Shown: in pieces, positions 19,395 to 32,559 of the stretch
Numbering within the stretch: the first letter of the stretch is position 1
Layout of the letters: each line of letters begins with the position of its first letter
Origin: Inia geoffrensis
Lineage: Eukaryota; Chordata; Mammalia; Artiodactyla; Iniidae
DNA length: 64,000 nt
Direction of reading: 5' to 3'
Assembly: GCA_036417435.1 (NCBI GenBank)
Contig: CM070917.1
Coordinates: forward strand, 58,502,436 to 58,566,435
Made by a program: the position numbers and the translations under genes
The notes under the pieces: model-generated
What the model saw: only the letters and a program-made list of their open reading frames with translations
The model's database searches: none
What the model was told of the DNA's origin: nothing

Positions 19395-19700
19395 TACATT
19401 CTTTCTTTGTAACTTTGTGGGGTGCTGAGTCCCTGTGGGCTGTCCAGGGACCAAGGTGATCAGGTTGCCTGGCAACACAAATCTGGAGTAAAGATTTTAA
19501 CTTGTCCCTCACATCTGGCTGAGGGTCCTCAATTTTGTTATTTACAGGCCTGAATCCTCTCCTGTAAGATTAGTGAATTAATTTCATACAGTGGTACAGT
19601 TGGGGAGGATGGCTTTAAACATGATGGATTTGTAGCAGTGGAGTGGAGTGGAGTGTAGCAGTGGTTTTATTGGTGTACATTGTATTGTACATTGTTCTAC

Positions 19701-19743
19701 TGTATCTGTATTAGGTTGATGAATACAATCTAATACAGATACA
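19701..19743. repeat. Inverted repeat, 14-bp perfect arms
   Basis: tgtatctgtattag at 19701-19714 is the exact reverse complement of ctaatacagataca at 19730-19743, with a 15-nt spacer. Reminiscent of a small DNA-transposon terminus, but no family is recognised. Confidence 0.7.
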
Positions 19744-22164
19744 ATAGATGAGGCCAATGCACAGAAAAAAAGGCACATATTTTCCGCTCCAAAAAAAAAA
19801 AAAATTGGAGCAATAATATAGGAAATCTTTTCCCATTCAATTCGGTGCTGTTGGTTTTGATGCTACCGACCACCCACATACCCTTTGGGCACCTGGTCTG
19901 GCATCTCTAATAAATCTGCTTTGATGAGCTGTCTGATATCTGATCTGAAGCATGTCCTTTACTCCAATCTCCTGAACTGATAAAGACATCCTCAGAGAGG
20001 AGAGAAATCAGGTCACTTGCAACTGAGTTCGACATCTGCCTGCGGTAGCTTCAGTCATACAGCTAGCACAAGGAAAGAACAGAAAACCCCAAATCATTAT
20101 CCAATCTGAACGGCACACCCTTCTCTGCCTGAGCCTTGGGTCTGAGCAGGTGTTTAGAGTTGATGTACAACATGAGGAACCTATGGACTCACCTGAACAC
20201 ATATAGAGATGTGGCGGTGTCTTTTCCAGGCTCTTTCTGGATTGGCTCCTATAGAAACCACCATAACGTGGGTGCACCCTGAGCCTGTGTCCGCACCTGC
20301 TTGCACACCTTGGTGTGTGTGCTGGTTTTCCACCGAGTGACCCTGATCCTGATTTCAACAGTCTGATAAATTGGTCTTTACACTTTCTGGCGTTGGAATC
20401 GGAGCAAAGCGCATACGTAACAGATGGCATTGGACACCCTTTCATTTTTCAATTTCTGTAGCTAAAATGCTTTACCTGGGCAAGATCGTTTGTGTTGCAT
20501 TCCAGAGGTGTTGTCAGTACATTTCCCCCCAGTTTGATCTCTGTTTTGTGGTACGTTAGCTACTCCTTTGCCACAGACAGTGAGAACCTCTCTGTGTTAA
20601 AGTTTACAGGCACAGTATAGAAGTCAGATGCACCTCATCCACTGTGGGGTCGGTCATTGCTTTCCTGGCTGGATTTGCACTTAGCCTTGCCTTTTGGGTA
20701 TAGTCCTTCCTTGGTCCTCAATCCTGACTCATCTTTAAGTCTGTTTCTTCTTGCAGGCCCCCCTTCCTTGGTTCTTTGAGGGAAATGGTGTTGGGGGGGT
20801 TGCTGTTGAGGGGCACAGGCAGCAGATGGTTTCTCTCGGGAGAGGCAAAGGCTTTGGGACTTTCCAGGCAGCGGTGACAATTGAAGTGACAGCTGGACAG
20901 TTGGAAGAGGAAAGTCACAGCTAAGCAGGCCACCAGACCTCCCCTCACCCTCGTTTCTGAAGCTGTCTTCTCCAGTTCCGGCCTCCTGAAGGTCCTTTTT
21001 CCTTATGGCAGTTAACCCAAGCCTCTGGCCCTGGAGGTGATGCCCTAAGCGTCATTCCTTCAATTTAACTGCAAGTCGATTGTTTTGGTCCTCATTTCTA
21101 CACAGAGACCCCACCCACAGCAGCCCTATCTTTGGGCCACAATCTTTTTCTTGTGAATCCTGAATGCATGTGCAGCAAATGTATTTCTCTTCTGCAATAA
21201 TCCCATAATTTGAAGTTAAATGCAACTGAGAGGAGGGGTGATATCATCTCACCGGTGTCTCACCTGGGCAATGAGACTGAAGGAGACCCACCTTTCCGTA
21301 AGAACGGGGTTCCTGATCAGCAGGATTTATATCACCCAGTGAACCTCAAAGCTCGGGGTTCCCACAAAGACTGTGGTGCATGTGTCTGGTTCTGGGACGG
21401 TAGAGAGAGCTGGGGCCTCCTGCGAGGCGTGTTAGCAGAGATGTTTTGTGGGAGGAAAACGATCCTTGTTTGCGTGTGTCTGGCTCGTGTTTAAGATGGC
21501 ATTGCCTTGTCCCAACTCTGTGTTGATTGGGCTTTGAGGGCAAAGCAGGTGAACCGGTTTCTCCCAGCCACATGGCAGGTGACCAGAGCTCAGGGCATTT
21601 TGCTCCTGAGCAGTGTGACAGTGACAAAGGTCAGGGGAAGACTCGCCTGTGGGCTTGGCCCCATGACACGTCCCCCTAAGTCTGCAGTGGCCCCACTCCC
21701 TACCTGCCTCCCCCTAGCTGCTGCAAACAGCTGTCACGGTGGGCGTGGGCTGCGACCCTCAGGCGTGTAGGAACTGCCAGCTTGTGAGCTGCTAGGACCG
21801 CACCTGTCCTGCTGACCCAGGGCGGCCCCGAGGCAGGCACACAGTACAGAACAGTGAATGGGAGAAGTCTGGGCAGAGCGTTTCTGCTACTGGCTCCAGG
21901 CTGCCCTGTTTCTTTGGTCTCACTAGGAAGGCTCAAGAGACGTTTGCACCTTTGCTCTATTTGTTCTCCCATTTGGGAATTGATGGAGCCTCCAGCACAG
22001 GAGCCAAGGCTCTGGCACTGGTCTGTGTGCAGCTTTTCTCTGTCCTGCTGCCCCCTCAGAGACACGGAAGCCAGGTCTCCCCTCTGCAGGGTCTAGGCCT
22101 GGGTAGTGGCTCTGAATGGGGGTTTGATGGTCAGTGGAGATAGAAAGCCCACCCTATCACAGGT

Positions 22165-22672
22165 GTAGTGTGGTCGGCAGAACAGTCCCCACGGATGTCG
22201 CTTCCTAGTTCTGGGAACCCGTGACTGTATTAGGTCACGTGGCAACGGGGATTAAAGTCGCAGATGGAATTAAGGTTGCCAGCCTGGTGACTCTGAGGTG
22301 GGGAGATTGTCCTGGATTATCCAGTGGGACCATGTCATCCCAGGGTCCTTGAAAGTGGAAGAGGGGGCCCAGAGTCAGCATCAGAGTGATGCCCTATGAG
22401 AAGGACTCCACCCACGTTGCCGGCCTTGAAGGAGGAGGAAGGGGCCACGAGCCGAGGGAGCTGGGCGGGTTCCAGAAACTGGAAAAAGGCAGGAAGACAG
22501 ATTGTCCCCTGGAGCCTTAGGAGGGGACACAGCCCTGCTGACACCTGAGTTTAGCCCAGTGAGACCTGGGTTGACTTCTGGCCTCTGGAATTGCCAGATA
22601 ATACACCGTTGTTTTAAGTCCCTATTTTTATGGTGACTTGTTTTGGCAGCCATGGGAAACCAATACACTCGA
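22165..22672 (+). mobile_element. MLT1-type MaLR LTR
   Basis: cagatggaattaaggttgcc, gattgtcctggattatccag, agggtccttgaaagtggaag, tgacttctggcctctggaat, caccgttgttttaagtccct and gcagccatgggaaaccaata follow the MLT1 LTR order. Confidence 0.85.
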
Positions 22673-24499
22673 GGTAGAAGTGCTTTGTGAGGGAAGCGGG
22701 AGGGGAGACTTGTGTCTCTTCTGAAGGGTGTCATTTCTTCATCCGTGTTTTGCTCATTTCTGGCTTTTGGTGACGTTGCCTCTCTGTCTAGGAGGACTCT
22801 CTTTCCCTGGATATAAATCACCAAATCTTGCGGGACGAATTTTGGGTAATAGATGCCTTAACTTCATCCCTGGAAACATTAGCTAGAGGAGAGCCCCACC
22901 CCTCACTGCCTCTGGGCCAAGTGTCAGTGGCCAAGTGGCCCCTAGGGGGAGGGAGGAGGGGACGTGTGTGGTTAACAGCAGGCCTGCCGCTGCCCACTGG
23001 CTCCAACCCAGCAGCAGGGCCAGTTCTGAACAGGGCTGTGAAAGAAGAAATCTGCTACCCTTCCCAGCCTTAGCTACTTCTCTTGGGGCTACTGCCCTTT
23101 CTGACATCTTCCTCCTGCAACCACCACCAAACCCCCCTCCTCCTGGAAGCAAACTTGAGCTACTTTCATCGCCAGTGTAACTTAACTGCTGCAAGCAACA
23201 GAGCGCCAAGAATAGTTCTCAAAGGTGTTCTAATTCTCAAAGACTTGCAGGTTAATAGGAAGGAATGACTCCCTAGTCAGGGAGTTTCTGCAGAGAGTCT
23301 TTTGTTTTATGAGGGTGTGTGCTTTTTCTGGGGGGAGGCCAAGTTGATCTTCCCTTTGAATTACACAATAGCCTATTTTGCAAAAATGTCAGTGGTCGCT
23401 GACAGCTCAGAGCAGCACAAAACTCAACTTGTAATCAGGCATCGATCAGAGATGGTTAAAAGCCAGCACTGGCATTTCTATTTTATACCTTTTAAAATCA
23501 TTGCCCTTTTTTTTTGTACACCCAAGCTAATGCACATTCCAGATCTTGGCCTGACTCCATCTCTGTATTCATTGTGCCAACTGCCAGGTTGGCATCGCTC
23601 TCCTTTCCATCCACAAAAACATGGCATTTGGAACTCTACTGAAAATGGCATTCTGGTAGGCCCTTCATAAAAAGATCTTCTCAGAGATATCTTGGACTCA
23701 GGAACTTATAATCTAAAATCAACAATATTGATGAAGACATAACCATTTTAAAGTAATGATATTAAGTGAGCGCGTTCGAGGAGAATGAGGTTTTTTTAAT
23801 CATTGTCACTGATCTACCTGGAGCTGTTTCTCTATCCACCTTCATCTCTCAGAATTTGGGGAGAGGATTTATAATATTCGTACAAAGTGCTTTGAGCATC
23901 TCGAGCTGCTATTTTGATTTCAATTAACTCCCAAGTCCTTACTAGCGATGTGAAAAGTCAGATAGCTGTTTCTGGCTACAGGCTTCACTGGTTATGTGTG
24001 TTTTAGGATCTCTGCTGATGGCATTTAAAGATTGTGCTGTGTACCCTGGTCCCCTACTCTATCTGGGTAATAAGGAGAATAAGTCTGGCCCGTAGAAAAG
24101 GCCCCAGACCTGTGAAGGGGACCTGGGTGTTCTGCTTGCTCTCGGTTCTGTACCCGGCAGCCTTTGTGGAGCACAGTTTTCTGGTTTCCCAGGGAGGTGG
24201 GGATCTTTGTTCCCTGCAGGACACCGGGTCCCTAAGGTAATGGGTGTAAACTGCTCTGCACATCGGATCAAGAACCATTCAAGGTCGTGCGTCTTATGGA
24301 TTCAAGGACATTAGGAAGATCTCCCATCAGGTTGCTTGGTCTTTGCCAGGCCCTGGCATTGCTGCTGGCAGCCTGCTGTCAGTGCGGGGACCAGAGCTCC
24401 CTTTGTTGCCGGCCTCGAGCTCCCTGTCCTTTTCCTTGCCTCCATCCACACGATTCCACCTCAGCCTGGCCTCTTTGGGGGCAAGCTTCCTGGTCCCAA

Positions 24500-24720
24500 G
24501 CGTCTTTTTAAAAAATTAATATATTTTATTTTTCAGGACAGTTTTAGGTTTACCAGAAAATGAGCAGGAAGTACGGAGAGTCCATATACCCTCTCGAGGT
24601 TCCACTATTATTATTTTTTCATCGTGGTAAAGTACACACAGCAGATTTTGAACATTGACCACTTCGAAGGGCACAGTCCTACGGCATTAAGTGCATTCTC
24701 ATCCTTGCGCGGCCATCACC
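24500..24720 (-). mobile_element. L1M 3' fragment, antisense
   Basis: aggacagttttaggtttacc, gagagtccatatacccctct-like text and cgtggtaaagtacacacagc then gcattaagtgcattctcatc match the same L1M segment seen at 31480 and 32130. Confidence 0.6.
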
Positions 24721-27700
24721 CGCATGCGTTCCCAGGACCCTTCCCTCCTCTCCACCTGGGCCCGCTCCTCTGGCTGGGAGCTCTCCCTGTGCACCCGCTG
24801 CTGCTTTTCCTGGTGGCGTCTTCCAGACAGCCCCTGTCATCCCAGCCCGCGGTGCAGGCGCCAGGCCCTTGATTAGCTCTGCCGTCCTCCCTACCAGTCT
24901 CCCCTCCGTTTTACGTGCCCCTTGGAGGCATCAGCCCTCCTCTGTGCCTGGACATCATCCGCTTCCTTGGCCTGAGCCCGAGCCCTGACATCCTTTAAGG
25001 ATCACCTCCAGTTTCCTTCGGAGTCCTGCCCCTTATGTAGTGCTCCCCAGAAACCTTCCAGCTGCGCCTCCTGCGGGCTCTGATGTGGACCCTGCTGTGG
25101 AGCAGTCACATGCCCCCCACAGAGCCCATGAGTGCCCTGGAGGAGACAGGGTGCCCCTCCCAGGCTGCCCCTGTTTCTCTGGCCCCGCCCCCTGCCCTGC
25201 CCCCAGCCTGTTAAATCCCGTGGGAGCGCCCAGTTAGGACATAGCCTCAGGGTCAGGAGAGGGGGGCACGTGGGCAGAGGGTGCCCACGGGAGGCTGTAG
25301 GTGGGGAATGAAGGCAGAGGGTTGGGTGGAGGAGGGGCCTGGGGCCCCAAGGCCAAAACCTTTCCCCTCTAAGGCAAAGCCTTGAAGCCCGAGAGCCAGC
25401 CAACAGAGGGGCTGGGAGAGGGATGCAATTTGGGCTCCACAGGGGATGCAGCTGGTCAGGGAAGTGAGGGGAGCAGGTGCTGGGGCCAGGCCCTCCTCGC
25501 CCCTACCCTGCTCCACCGAATCCCCTCCCCAGCCCTCCCCCAGCCTCTGGCCTTCCTCTCCGCCCAAGCTACTGCCCATCGGAAGCCCAGACCTGTGCTC
25601 TGCTCCGGACACAGCTTCATCAGGGCAGTGGTCAATACACAGGGAACGATCCCAGCAGTGGGCAGTGAAGGTCGAGGACGGCTAGACCTTAGAAATCTAG
25701 GAGGATGACTTAAATGATAGTATAGAGGGGCCCGTTGCTTCCCAAGACAGGGTTTTGGTCAGGTGGATCTAGAGACCCTAGGGGAGCTGGGCGCTATCTC
25801 TGCACATCTGTGGCTTATCTGTGATGAAGGAGCCCCATGACTGACCATTAACCTTCCCACCATCCCGGGTTCGTTGGAACAGCCCTGAAGGACAGGCAGG
25901 TACACAGAGAGCTGCCCTGGGCCAGATCACCGTTAGTCAAGTCTCGTTGGCAGACCAGCGGGCACTGAAGCCCAGGGGCCTCCGCTCGGGGTGTCTCTGC
26001 GGGCGGTTCTCCAGACCTGCTGTCCAGTCCTTGGACACAGCCGCACATTCCTCTATTCCGGGTGACACGTGGGCTAGAGCCATGTTTATTAACCCAGTGA
26101 CAGATAGGCCCTGGGCTGCCGGTGAGGAGAGGACTTCTGCAGCCTTGGAACCACCCAACACCCACCCCTTCATCCTGTTTAACACCCAACTGGTGACAAA
26201 CCAGGGGATGCAGAGTGGGGTGGCCCTGGGCAGCCACTGACATGTCGTTAATTTGTGTTGATAACAGCACAGCCTGAGCGTCAGAGGGGCTGGTCTACCT
26301 TTTGTCAGAGCCCAATTCTCCACCTTCCTCTGGGGGTGGAGGGGAGCAGTAGGTGAACGGTTCCCCATCTTAAATGGGGATGGTGTCACCTGGGCGCCCC
26401 TCCCCGCCAGACCTGCTGGGTCAGAGTGTAGGGATTTGCCCAATGAGTTTCTTAAAGCCTCCTGGTTTGGAGAAGCACTGAATCAGATGACCTTAGAGCC
26501 TCTGGGCACCAGTGCTGTTTCAGTCGAGCTGTGCTTTTTTAGCAGGCCCTGCTTGATGTGGGCCAACTGCACCCCAAGGGCATTGTCTTGAGCTTTGGGC
26601 GGGGAGGGCCTCCATTCTCATCTGGGAGGTAGTGTGGCAGCAACTGTGCTCTTTGGGATTCTCCTCCTTCCCTTTCTTCTGACAGGGCGGGGGGTAAACT
26701 CAGATTTATGCTCACCAGCTGGAGGACTCGGCTAGAACTGCCAAATTAGGACGCTGCCAACCCAGATGGTGGGAGCCGAATAGAAATTCACACTTAACAA
26801 GGAACCCAGCCTCTGCTGACTCGCAGGGCGTCGCCTTCCCCACAGTGGTCAGCTACAGGACGCGAGCTGTGGTGGTGGAGCTGGGGGCTGTGTTGGGGGG
26901 GACTGTAGTCCCACGTGGTAAAGAGGACGACAGGTGATCGTTGCTCCCCACCGGGACGGAGGTGAGGGGCCCCTGGCAGGACCCGCTGGGTGTGAGGCAT
27001 TCTGGACCCACGGGCCTTGCGTTGTAAATAGCAACAAGCTATCTCTTTAAACAGAAGCAAAATAAGGCAGTAAGGGGGATTCGAGGGGAAAGTACTGCAG
27101 GGGTTGGGGATGCAGGCAGGGAGGGTGTGTTTGGAGAGCTTGCTCTAGGCTCCTTCCTTTGGCTCAAATGACAAAGCTGTGGCCGGTGGGCCCCTGGAAT
27201 GGCTGGGGCCTGAGGAGGGCAGCTCTGGCTGGGCTCTGTCACCATCTCAGCTGCCGATGAGCAGAGCCCGGTTTACAGTACAAGCCGGCCTGTAATGAGA
27301 GTGGTTCTCACTGGAGCGTGTCGGTAGTGTGAGAACCATGTGTGTCTGTCACGTGTGCAACGTGGGAGAGGACGAGAGGGTGCAGACCAGAACACGGATC
27401 AGGCCACACAGGTCTCTGGGTCATTGCTAAGGGCCCCCTCCTTTTAAATTTCCCGTAAGATTTTACATGACATGCACCCCAGCTTTATTAAGCTATATTG
27501 ATGTCCCTATTTTTATCAATTAACAGTACACAGTAAAAACAGGAAATAGCGATAAAAACAACATAAACACTCATTCAGTGAGCTGGTGAATAGTTAACAT
27601 GTGCGGCCTTTTCAGGTAAATGTATACTTTGAATTAGGCTTTTTGAAATATCAAAAGTAGTTCATTGAAAATGGACATCATAAGAAAATTAGATGAAAAT

Positions 27701-28367
27701 ATAAGCCAGAGATGACTGGATCTTTGGCTTGAGATGAATGATATAAAGTGTAAAAGTGATAAAAAGAAATCACTAAGGAAAAGTTATCATCAATTTGCCT
27801 AGAAGTTTAAAACCTCTGTATTTCAAAATGAGTAATACAATTAAAAGGCAAATAGCAAATTAGGAAAAACATACATGCAGCAACTGTAGCAAAGGATTAA
27901 GATCTTTGCTATATAAAGAGTTCTTTCATATCAATAAGAATTCTGACACCCCAGCAGAAAAATTGGCAAAGTACACCAACACACAATTCACAAATGTTTA
28001 ATAAACATAGGAGAACCTGCTCAAGTGAACTGATGATCAGAAAACCATTTTCCAATGACCAAATTAGCAAAGATTCAAATCCCTAAAACTCTGATACCTT
28101 TTTGGAAATCCATTGGACATTATGTCAGGGGTCCAGTTTTTCCTCCTAAGGAAATAGTCAGGAATCCCAGAAATTGTCCTAAGGAAATAGTGAGGATACA
28201 GATACAGATTTATGTATAAAATGTAAAGTTTATTATTTAGGTAGCCACTATTTGGAAACCAAATATCTAATGATGGTGGCTGGCTCAAGAATGGTGCATG
28301 CTTGTTATATATTTATAGCTATCAAGATGGAGGATTGACATTTTGAATTTTTAAATTAGTTAATAAT

Positions 28368-28752
28368 GTGGTATATTAGTATTCTGTGGCTGCCATAAAA
28401 AGTACCACAAACTGGGTGGCTTAAGCAACAGAAATTAATTTTCTCACAGTGTTGGAGGCTGGAAACCTGAGATCTTGGCGTCGAAGGGTTGGTTCCTTCT
28501 GAGGCCTCTCTTCTTGGCTTGTAGATGTCTATCTTCATGTTCACATTGCATTCTCCTTGTACACCAGTGTCTATCTCCAAACTCCCTCTTTTTAAAGGAT
28601 ACCAGTCACTGGATTAGGGCCCACCCTAATGACCTAATTCTGACTTGATTACATCTGTATAGAAGCTACTTTCAAATAAGGTTGAATTATGAGGTGTGGG
28701 GGTGAGAACTTTAACATACAAATTTGGGGAGGACACATTTCAACCTATAACA
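28368..28752 (-). mobile_element. MLT1-type MaLR LTR, antisense
   Basis: tattctgtggctgccataaa, agtaccacaaactgggtggc, ttctgaggcctctcttcttg, tggattagggcccaccctaa and gaggacacatttcaacctat are reverse MLT1 phrases. Confidence 0.88.
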
Positions 28753-30275
28753 CGTGGGAAAATATATGTATGTTTTAACTGAAAGAAAGGTATGGTATAA
28801 TTCCAGTGGGTGGTTTTGTTTTGTTAAGATAGACACAGAAGATAGTAGAAAATACACAGATTATTTTTGGATGGTGTGAGTTAAGGGACATGTATTCTTT
28901 ATACTTCTCTGAACACGTTTCATAATCTAAAAAAAGAAAAAGCTTTTAAAAAATAGGTCAAGGATTCTCCACTTCTAGTTTGACAGAGAGCAGAGGTCGG
29001 GAACCAGTTTTAATTGAGATGAAATAGGCTCACAAAGGAACAAATACATTGAAAAAATAAATGAGCATTGTCTGAAGAGAGTAAATATTCGTGGCTAATG
29101 TTTAACACGTGCTGGATCTACCCAGAGGCACGTTGTCTCCCGCACTGAACAACCTGGGGGTGGAACTGGGGGAATGTCCTTGCTCACCCAGGTTGCAGGG
29201 GCAGGGGTAGGAGCCAGAATTCCACGCACAGAAGACAAAGGTCTCATGTTGAGGTGTGTCTGCTCACTGGCTGACTTGGGGTGTGCAGCCCCTGTTTTCT
29301 CGTTTGCAAAACTGCGCTTCTAGGATATACCTTCCAGAGCTGCAGTGGGGTTTCACAGCCGATGTGGGGAAAACGCTATATTGTGAACATTTGTATTTTG
29401 GAATCTCCTTCAGAGCTTCCAGCACATTCTTTTCATTATCCTCAATGGTGGCAAGCCGTCTTAGCTTAAAGATGGTGTGGTTTTTGGACTCAGCTGAGCG
29501 TTGTTTGCAGCACGCTCTGGAGGTTAGGGCGATTAAACTAAGTAATACCCTTTGAGGCCCAGAAGGAGGTGGGGCTCCAGACCTGCCCCAGCCTCACCCA
29601 GCAGGAGGCCACGGGCCCCAGGAGGCCACTAAGCACCTGGAAGGTGGCTGATGTGAACTGAGGTGTGCTTAAGTGCAAAATATACACCAGACTCTGGAGA
29701 TTTAAAGAATGTAAAATAGCTCATGAGTAATTTTTCCATGCTGATTACATGCTGAAATGATACTATAGGGGATATAGTGGCTTGACTAAAAATATACTAT
29801 TAAAATGAATTTCCCCCATTTCTTTTTTACTTTTTAAAAATGCGGCTACTAGGAAACTTAAAATTGCATATGAGGCTCTCATTGTACGTCTTCTGGGCAG
29901 TGCTGGTCTGGAGAAGGGAATACTTTTTCTTGTGTGGCTCATTAACTGATCTTGTAATTCTGGAATGATTCTTGAATTCTAAAAATATTCCAGCCAGTGG
30001 AGTGAAGTCATCATTAGAATAAAAGAATATAGCTTTACCAGCTGATTAATTGGAAGGAAAACACATATTTTGATGTGTAGGTTCCAGTGTGATTTAAGTT
30101 TCGAACATTGGTTGTCAAGCGTTGTAATGTGCCTTGTGTGTTCAGACAGGACTCAGTGGTTAAGACAGTGAGAGATGCCCCCTCGATCTGGGGAGGCCAC
30201 AGGGCTTCCCCAGAGGTGGGCCCGGAGGGGATTTGGGTAGCGAGGAGCAGCCCTGCCCCGAGTATCCAGAAAGTG

Positions 30276-30605
30276 GTCTGAGCCGGGAGTCGGCCACGTA
30301 TCGCCCGTGGACCAAATCTAGCCTTCTTCCTGTTTTATACAGTGCGCAAACTAAGGATGGTTATTACGTTTTTAAATGGGTGAAAAAACTGGAAGAGTTT
30401 TCTTGTGTAGCGGCAAAATTATATGGAATTGGCGTGAGTATCTATTTAATAAAGTCTCGTGGGACCACAGTCATACCTGCCCACGTACTGTCTGCTTTCA
30501 ACAACAGGGCAGAATCGAGTAGTCTCCACAGTGACCGCTGGGCTCACAGAGCCAAAAATATTTCCTGTCTGGCCCTTTACAGAACCAGCTTGCTATCCCC
30601 TGGGC
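30276..30605 (-). mobile_element. MER1-group hAT-Charlie element, antisense
   Basis: gtcggccacgtatcgcccgt, ggaccaaatctagccttctt, aataaagtctcgtgggacca, gcagaatcgagtagtctcca and ctggccctttacagaaccag correspond to the reverse of the common Charlie/MER1 consensus, with an extra insert in the first half. Confidence 0.75.
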
Positions 30606-31283
30606 CAAGGGATCAACTTGATTCTGCAGCCCACATTGAAAGTGGTGTCTCAGGCATGGGGGATGCCTGAGAAGGGGTGGATTCGGGGCCCTGGATATGG
30701 CCGAGAATGGAGGGGCTTCTGTGGCTCAGGGCTGAGGAGGTGAGGACCCCAGCTGGGCCTGAGTGTCCAGGGCTAGTGATTTTCAAGGTCATCCTGACGT
30801 TGGGAACCTCAGCAATGAGAGAGAAGAGAGTGATGGATTTTTCTGTGTAAAGACAGGAATGGGAAGGGTGACTCTTGGGCCTGCAGGGAACTGTTAGAAG
30901 GATGCTGTGTTTGGGAGAGTTAGTAGCCGTGGAGGCAACTGGAAATATGCAAAGAGATGGGAGATCAGAGCAAGGGGGCACAGAGGGACACCCAGAGAGC
31001 CATAAGGGCCTGAGGATCCAGCATTGAGCTGCCTGGTCCCAGGACATTGAAGGAAATTAGCACTGAGACAGCCCCTACCCTGCTGAGCCAGCTGGACCCC
31101 CCAGCCCCTGCCCTCTGCCCCAAGAACCCATCCAAGCACGGGACACAGAAAGAACTCCATTTAGGGAACATCCTAAATCAGCCCTGGATTTAAGGGTAAA
31201 TGTACAAAGTGTAGAGGGTGCAAAGAACAATATAATTTAGCCTGAGAACCGCCTCCAGTTGATTATTCAAAAAAGTTTTTACT

Positions 31284-31470
31284 GGGCTTCCCTGGTGGTG
31301 CAGTGGTTGAGAGTCCGCCTGCTGATGCAGGGGACGCGGGTTCGTGCCCCAGTCCGGGAAGATCCCACGTGCCACGGAGCGACTGGGCCCGTGAGCCATG
31401 GCCGCTGAGCCTGCGCGTCTGGAGCCTGTGCTCCGCAACGGGACAGGCCACAACAGTGAGAGGAAAAAAA
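31284..31470 (+). mobile_element. Young odontocete-type CHR SINE
   Basis: ggcttccctggtggtgcagt, gttgagagtccgcctgctga, cgactgggcccgtgagccat and gtgctccgcaacgggacagg. Flanked by aaaaagtttttactg and aaaaaaagttttactg. Same subfamily as 19137-19353. Confidence 0.94.
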
Positions 31471-31500
31471 GTTTTACTGTGGTAAAACATACATGACATA

Positions 31501-31620
31501 GGGAATTCCCTGGCAGTCCAGTGGTTAGGACTCCATGCTCTCATTGCCGAGGGTGCAGGTTCAATCCCTGGTTGGGGAACTGAGATCTCGCAAGCTACGC
31601 GGCGTGGCCAAAAAAAACAC
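31501..31620 (+). mobile_element. CHR-2-like short SINE
   Basis: ggaattccctggcagtccag, ttcaatccctggttggggaa and gcggcgtggccaaaaaaaac. First of two adjacent SINEs inside the L1M. Confidence 0.93.
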
Positions 31621-31621
31621 G

Positions 31622-31990
31622 AGGGACTTCCCCGGTGGTACGGTGGTTAAGAATCCGTCTTCCAATGCAGGGGACTTGGGTCCAATCCCTGGTCGGGGAA
31701 CTAAGATCTCACATGCCTCGAGGCAAATCAGTCTGAGTGCCACAACTACTGAGCTTGCATGAGTCAACGAGAGAGCCCATGTGCTGCAAGCTACAGAGTC
31801 CATGCACTCTGGAGCCCACGCGCCACAACTAGAAAGAGAAAACCCACACGCCACAACTAGAGAGAAGCCTGCGCACTGCAACAAAAGATCCCGTGTGCTG
31901 CAACTCGCCACAACTAGAGAGAAGCCTGCACACTGCAACAAAAGATCCCATGTGCTGCAACTAAGACCCAACACAGCCAAAAATAAAGAA
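31622..31990 (+). mobile_element. Long CHR SINE with an internal 57-bp duplication
   Basis: gggacttccccggtggtacg, gtccaatccctggtcgggga, then the caca-act-agag body. Segments 31850-31906 and 31907-31963 are near-identical 57-bp units starting gccacaactagagagaagcc. Ends ccaaaaataaagaaa. Confidence 0.92.
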
Positions 31991-32115
31991 ATGGAGGGAG
32001 GGGGAGGGGGAGGGAGGGGGAGAGAGAGAGAGAGAGAAAGAAAGGTAAGAAAGAAAAGAAAGAAAGAAAGGAAGGAAGGAAGGAAGAAAGAAAGAAAGAA
32101 AAAGAAAGACCACTA
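31985..32115. repeat. Purine-only (GGGAGG)n/(GA)n/(GAAA)n tract
   Basis: About 130 nt almost wholly A and G on the plus strand, moving from GGGAGG units to GA dinucleotides to GAAA/GGAA units. It grew from the A-rich tail of the SINE to its left. Gives spurious Arg/Lys-rich and Phe/Ser-rich frames. Confidence 0.95.
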
Positions 32116-32559
32116 AAAAAACCCACAAAAAAATGACATAAAATTTACCCTCTTAACCATTTTTAACTGCACAGTTCAGTGGCATTAGGGACATTTGGGT
32201 ACACTGTTGTGCAACCATCACTACCATCCATTTCCAGAACTTCTTCATCTTCCCAAACAGTAACTCTCCCCATTAAACACTAACTCCCCAGCCCCCACCC
32301 AGCCCCGGGCACCTACCCTTCTATTCTCTGTCTCTATCAGTTTGACTATCCCAGGTACCTCATATAAGTGGAATCATACAATATTTGTCCTGTGACAGGC
32401 TGGTTTCACTGAGCATGTCCTCAAGGTCCATCCATGTTGTAGCAGGTGTCAGAATTTCCCTCCTTCTTAAGGCTAAATAATATCCCATCGTATGGACAGA
32501 CTCCATTTGGTCTATCCATTCCCAGTCAATAATTTTATCATACCGGCTTCAAGTCTTTT

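Noticed and set aside
31781..32116. Arg/Lys- and Glu-rich open frame ending at 32116
   Set aside because: Produced by the SINE body and the purine repeat; not coding.
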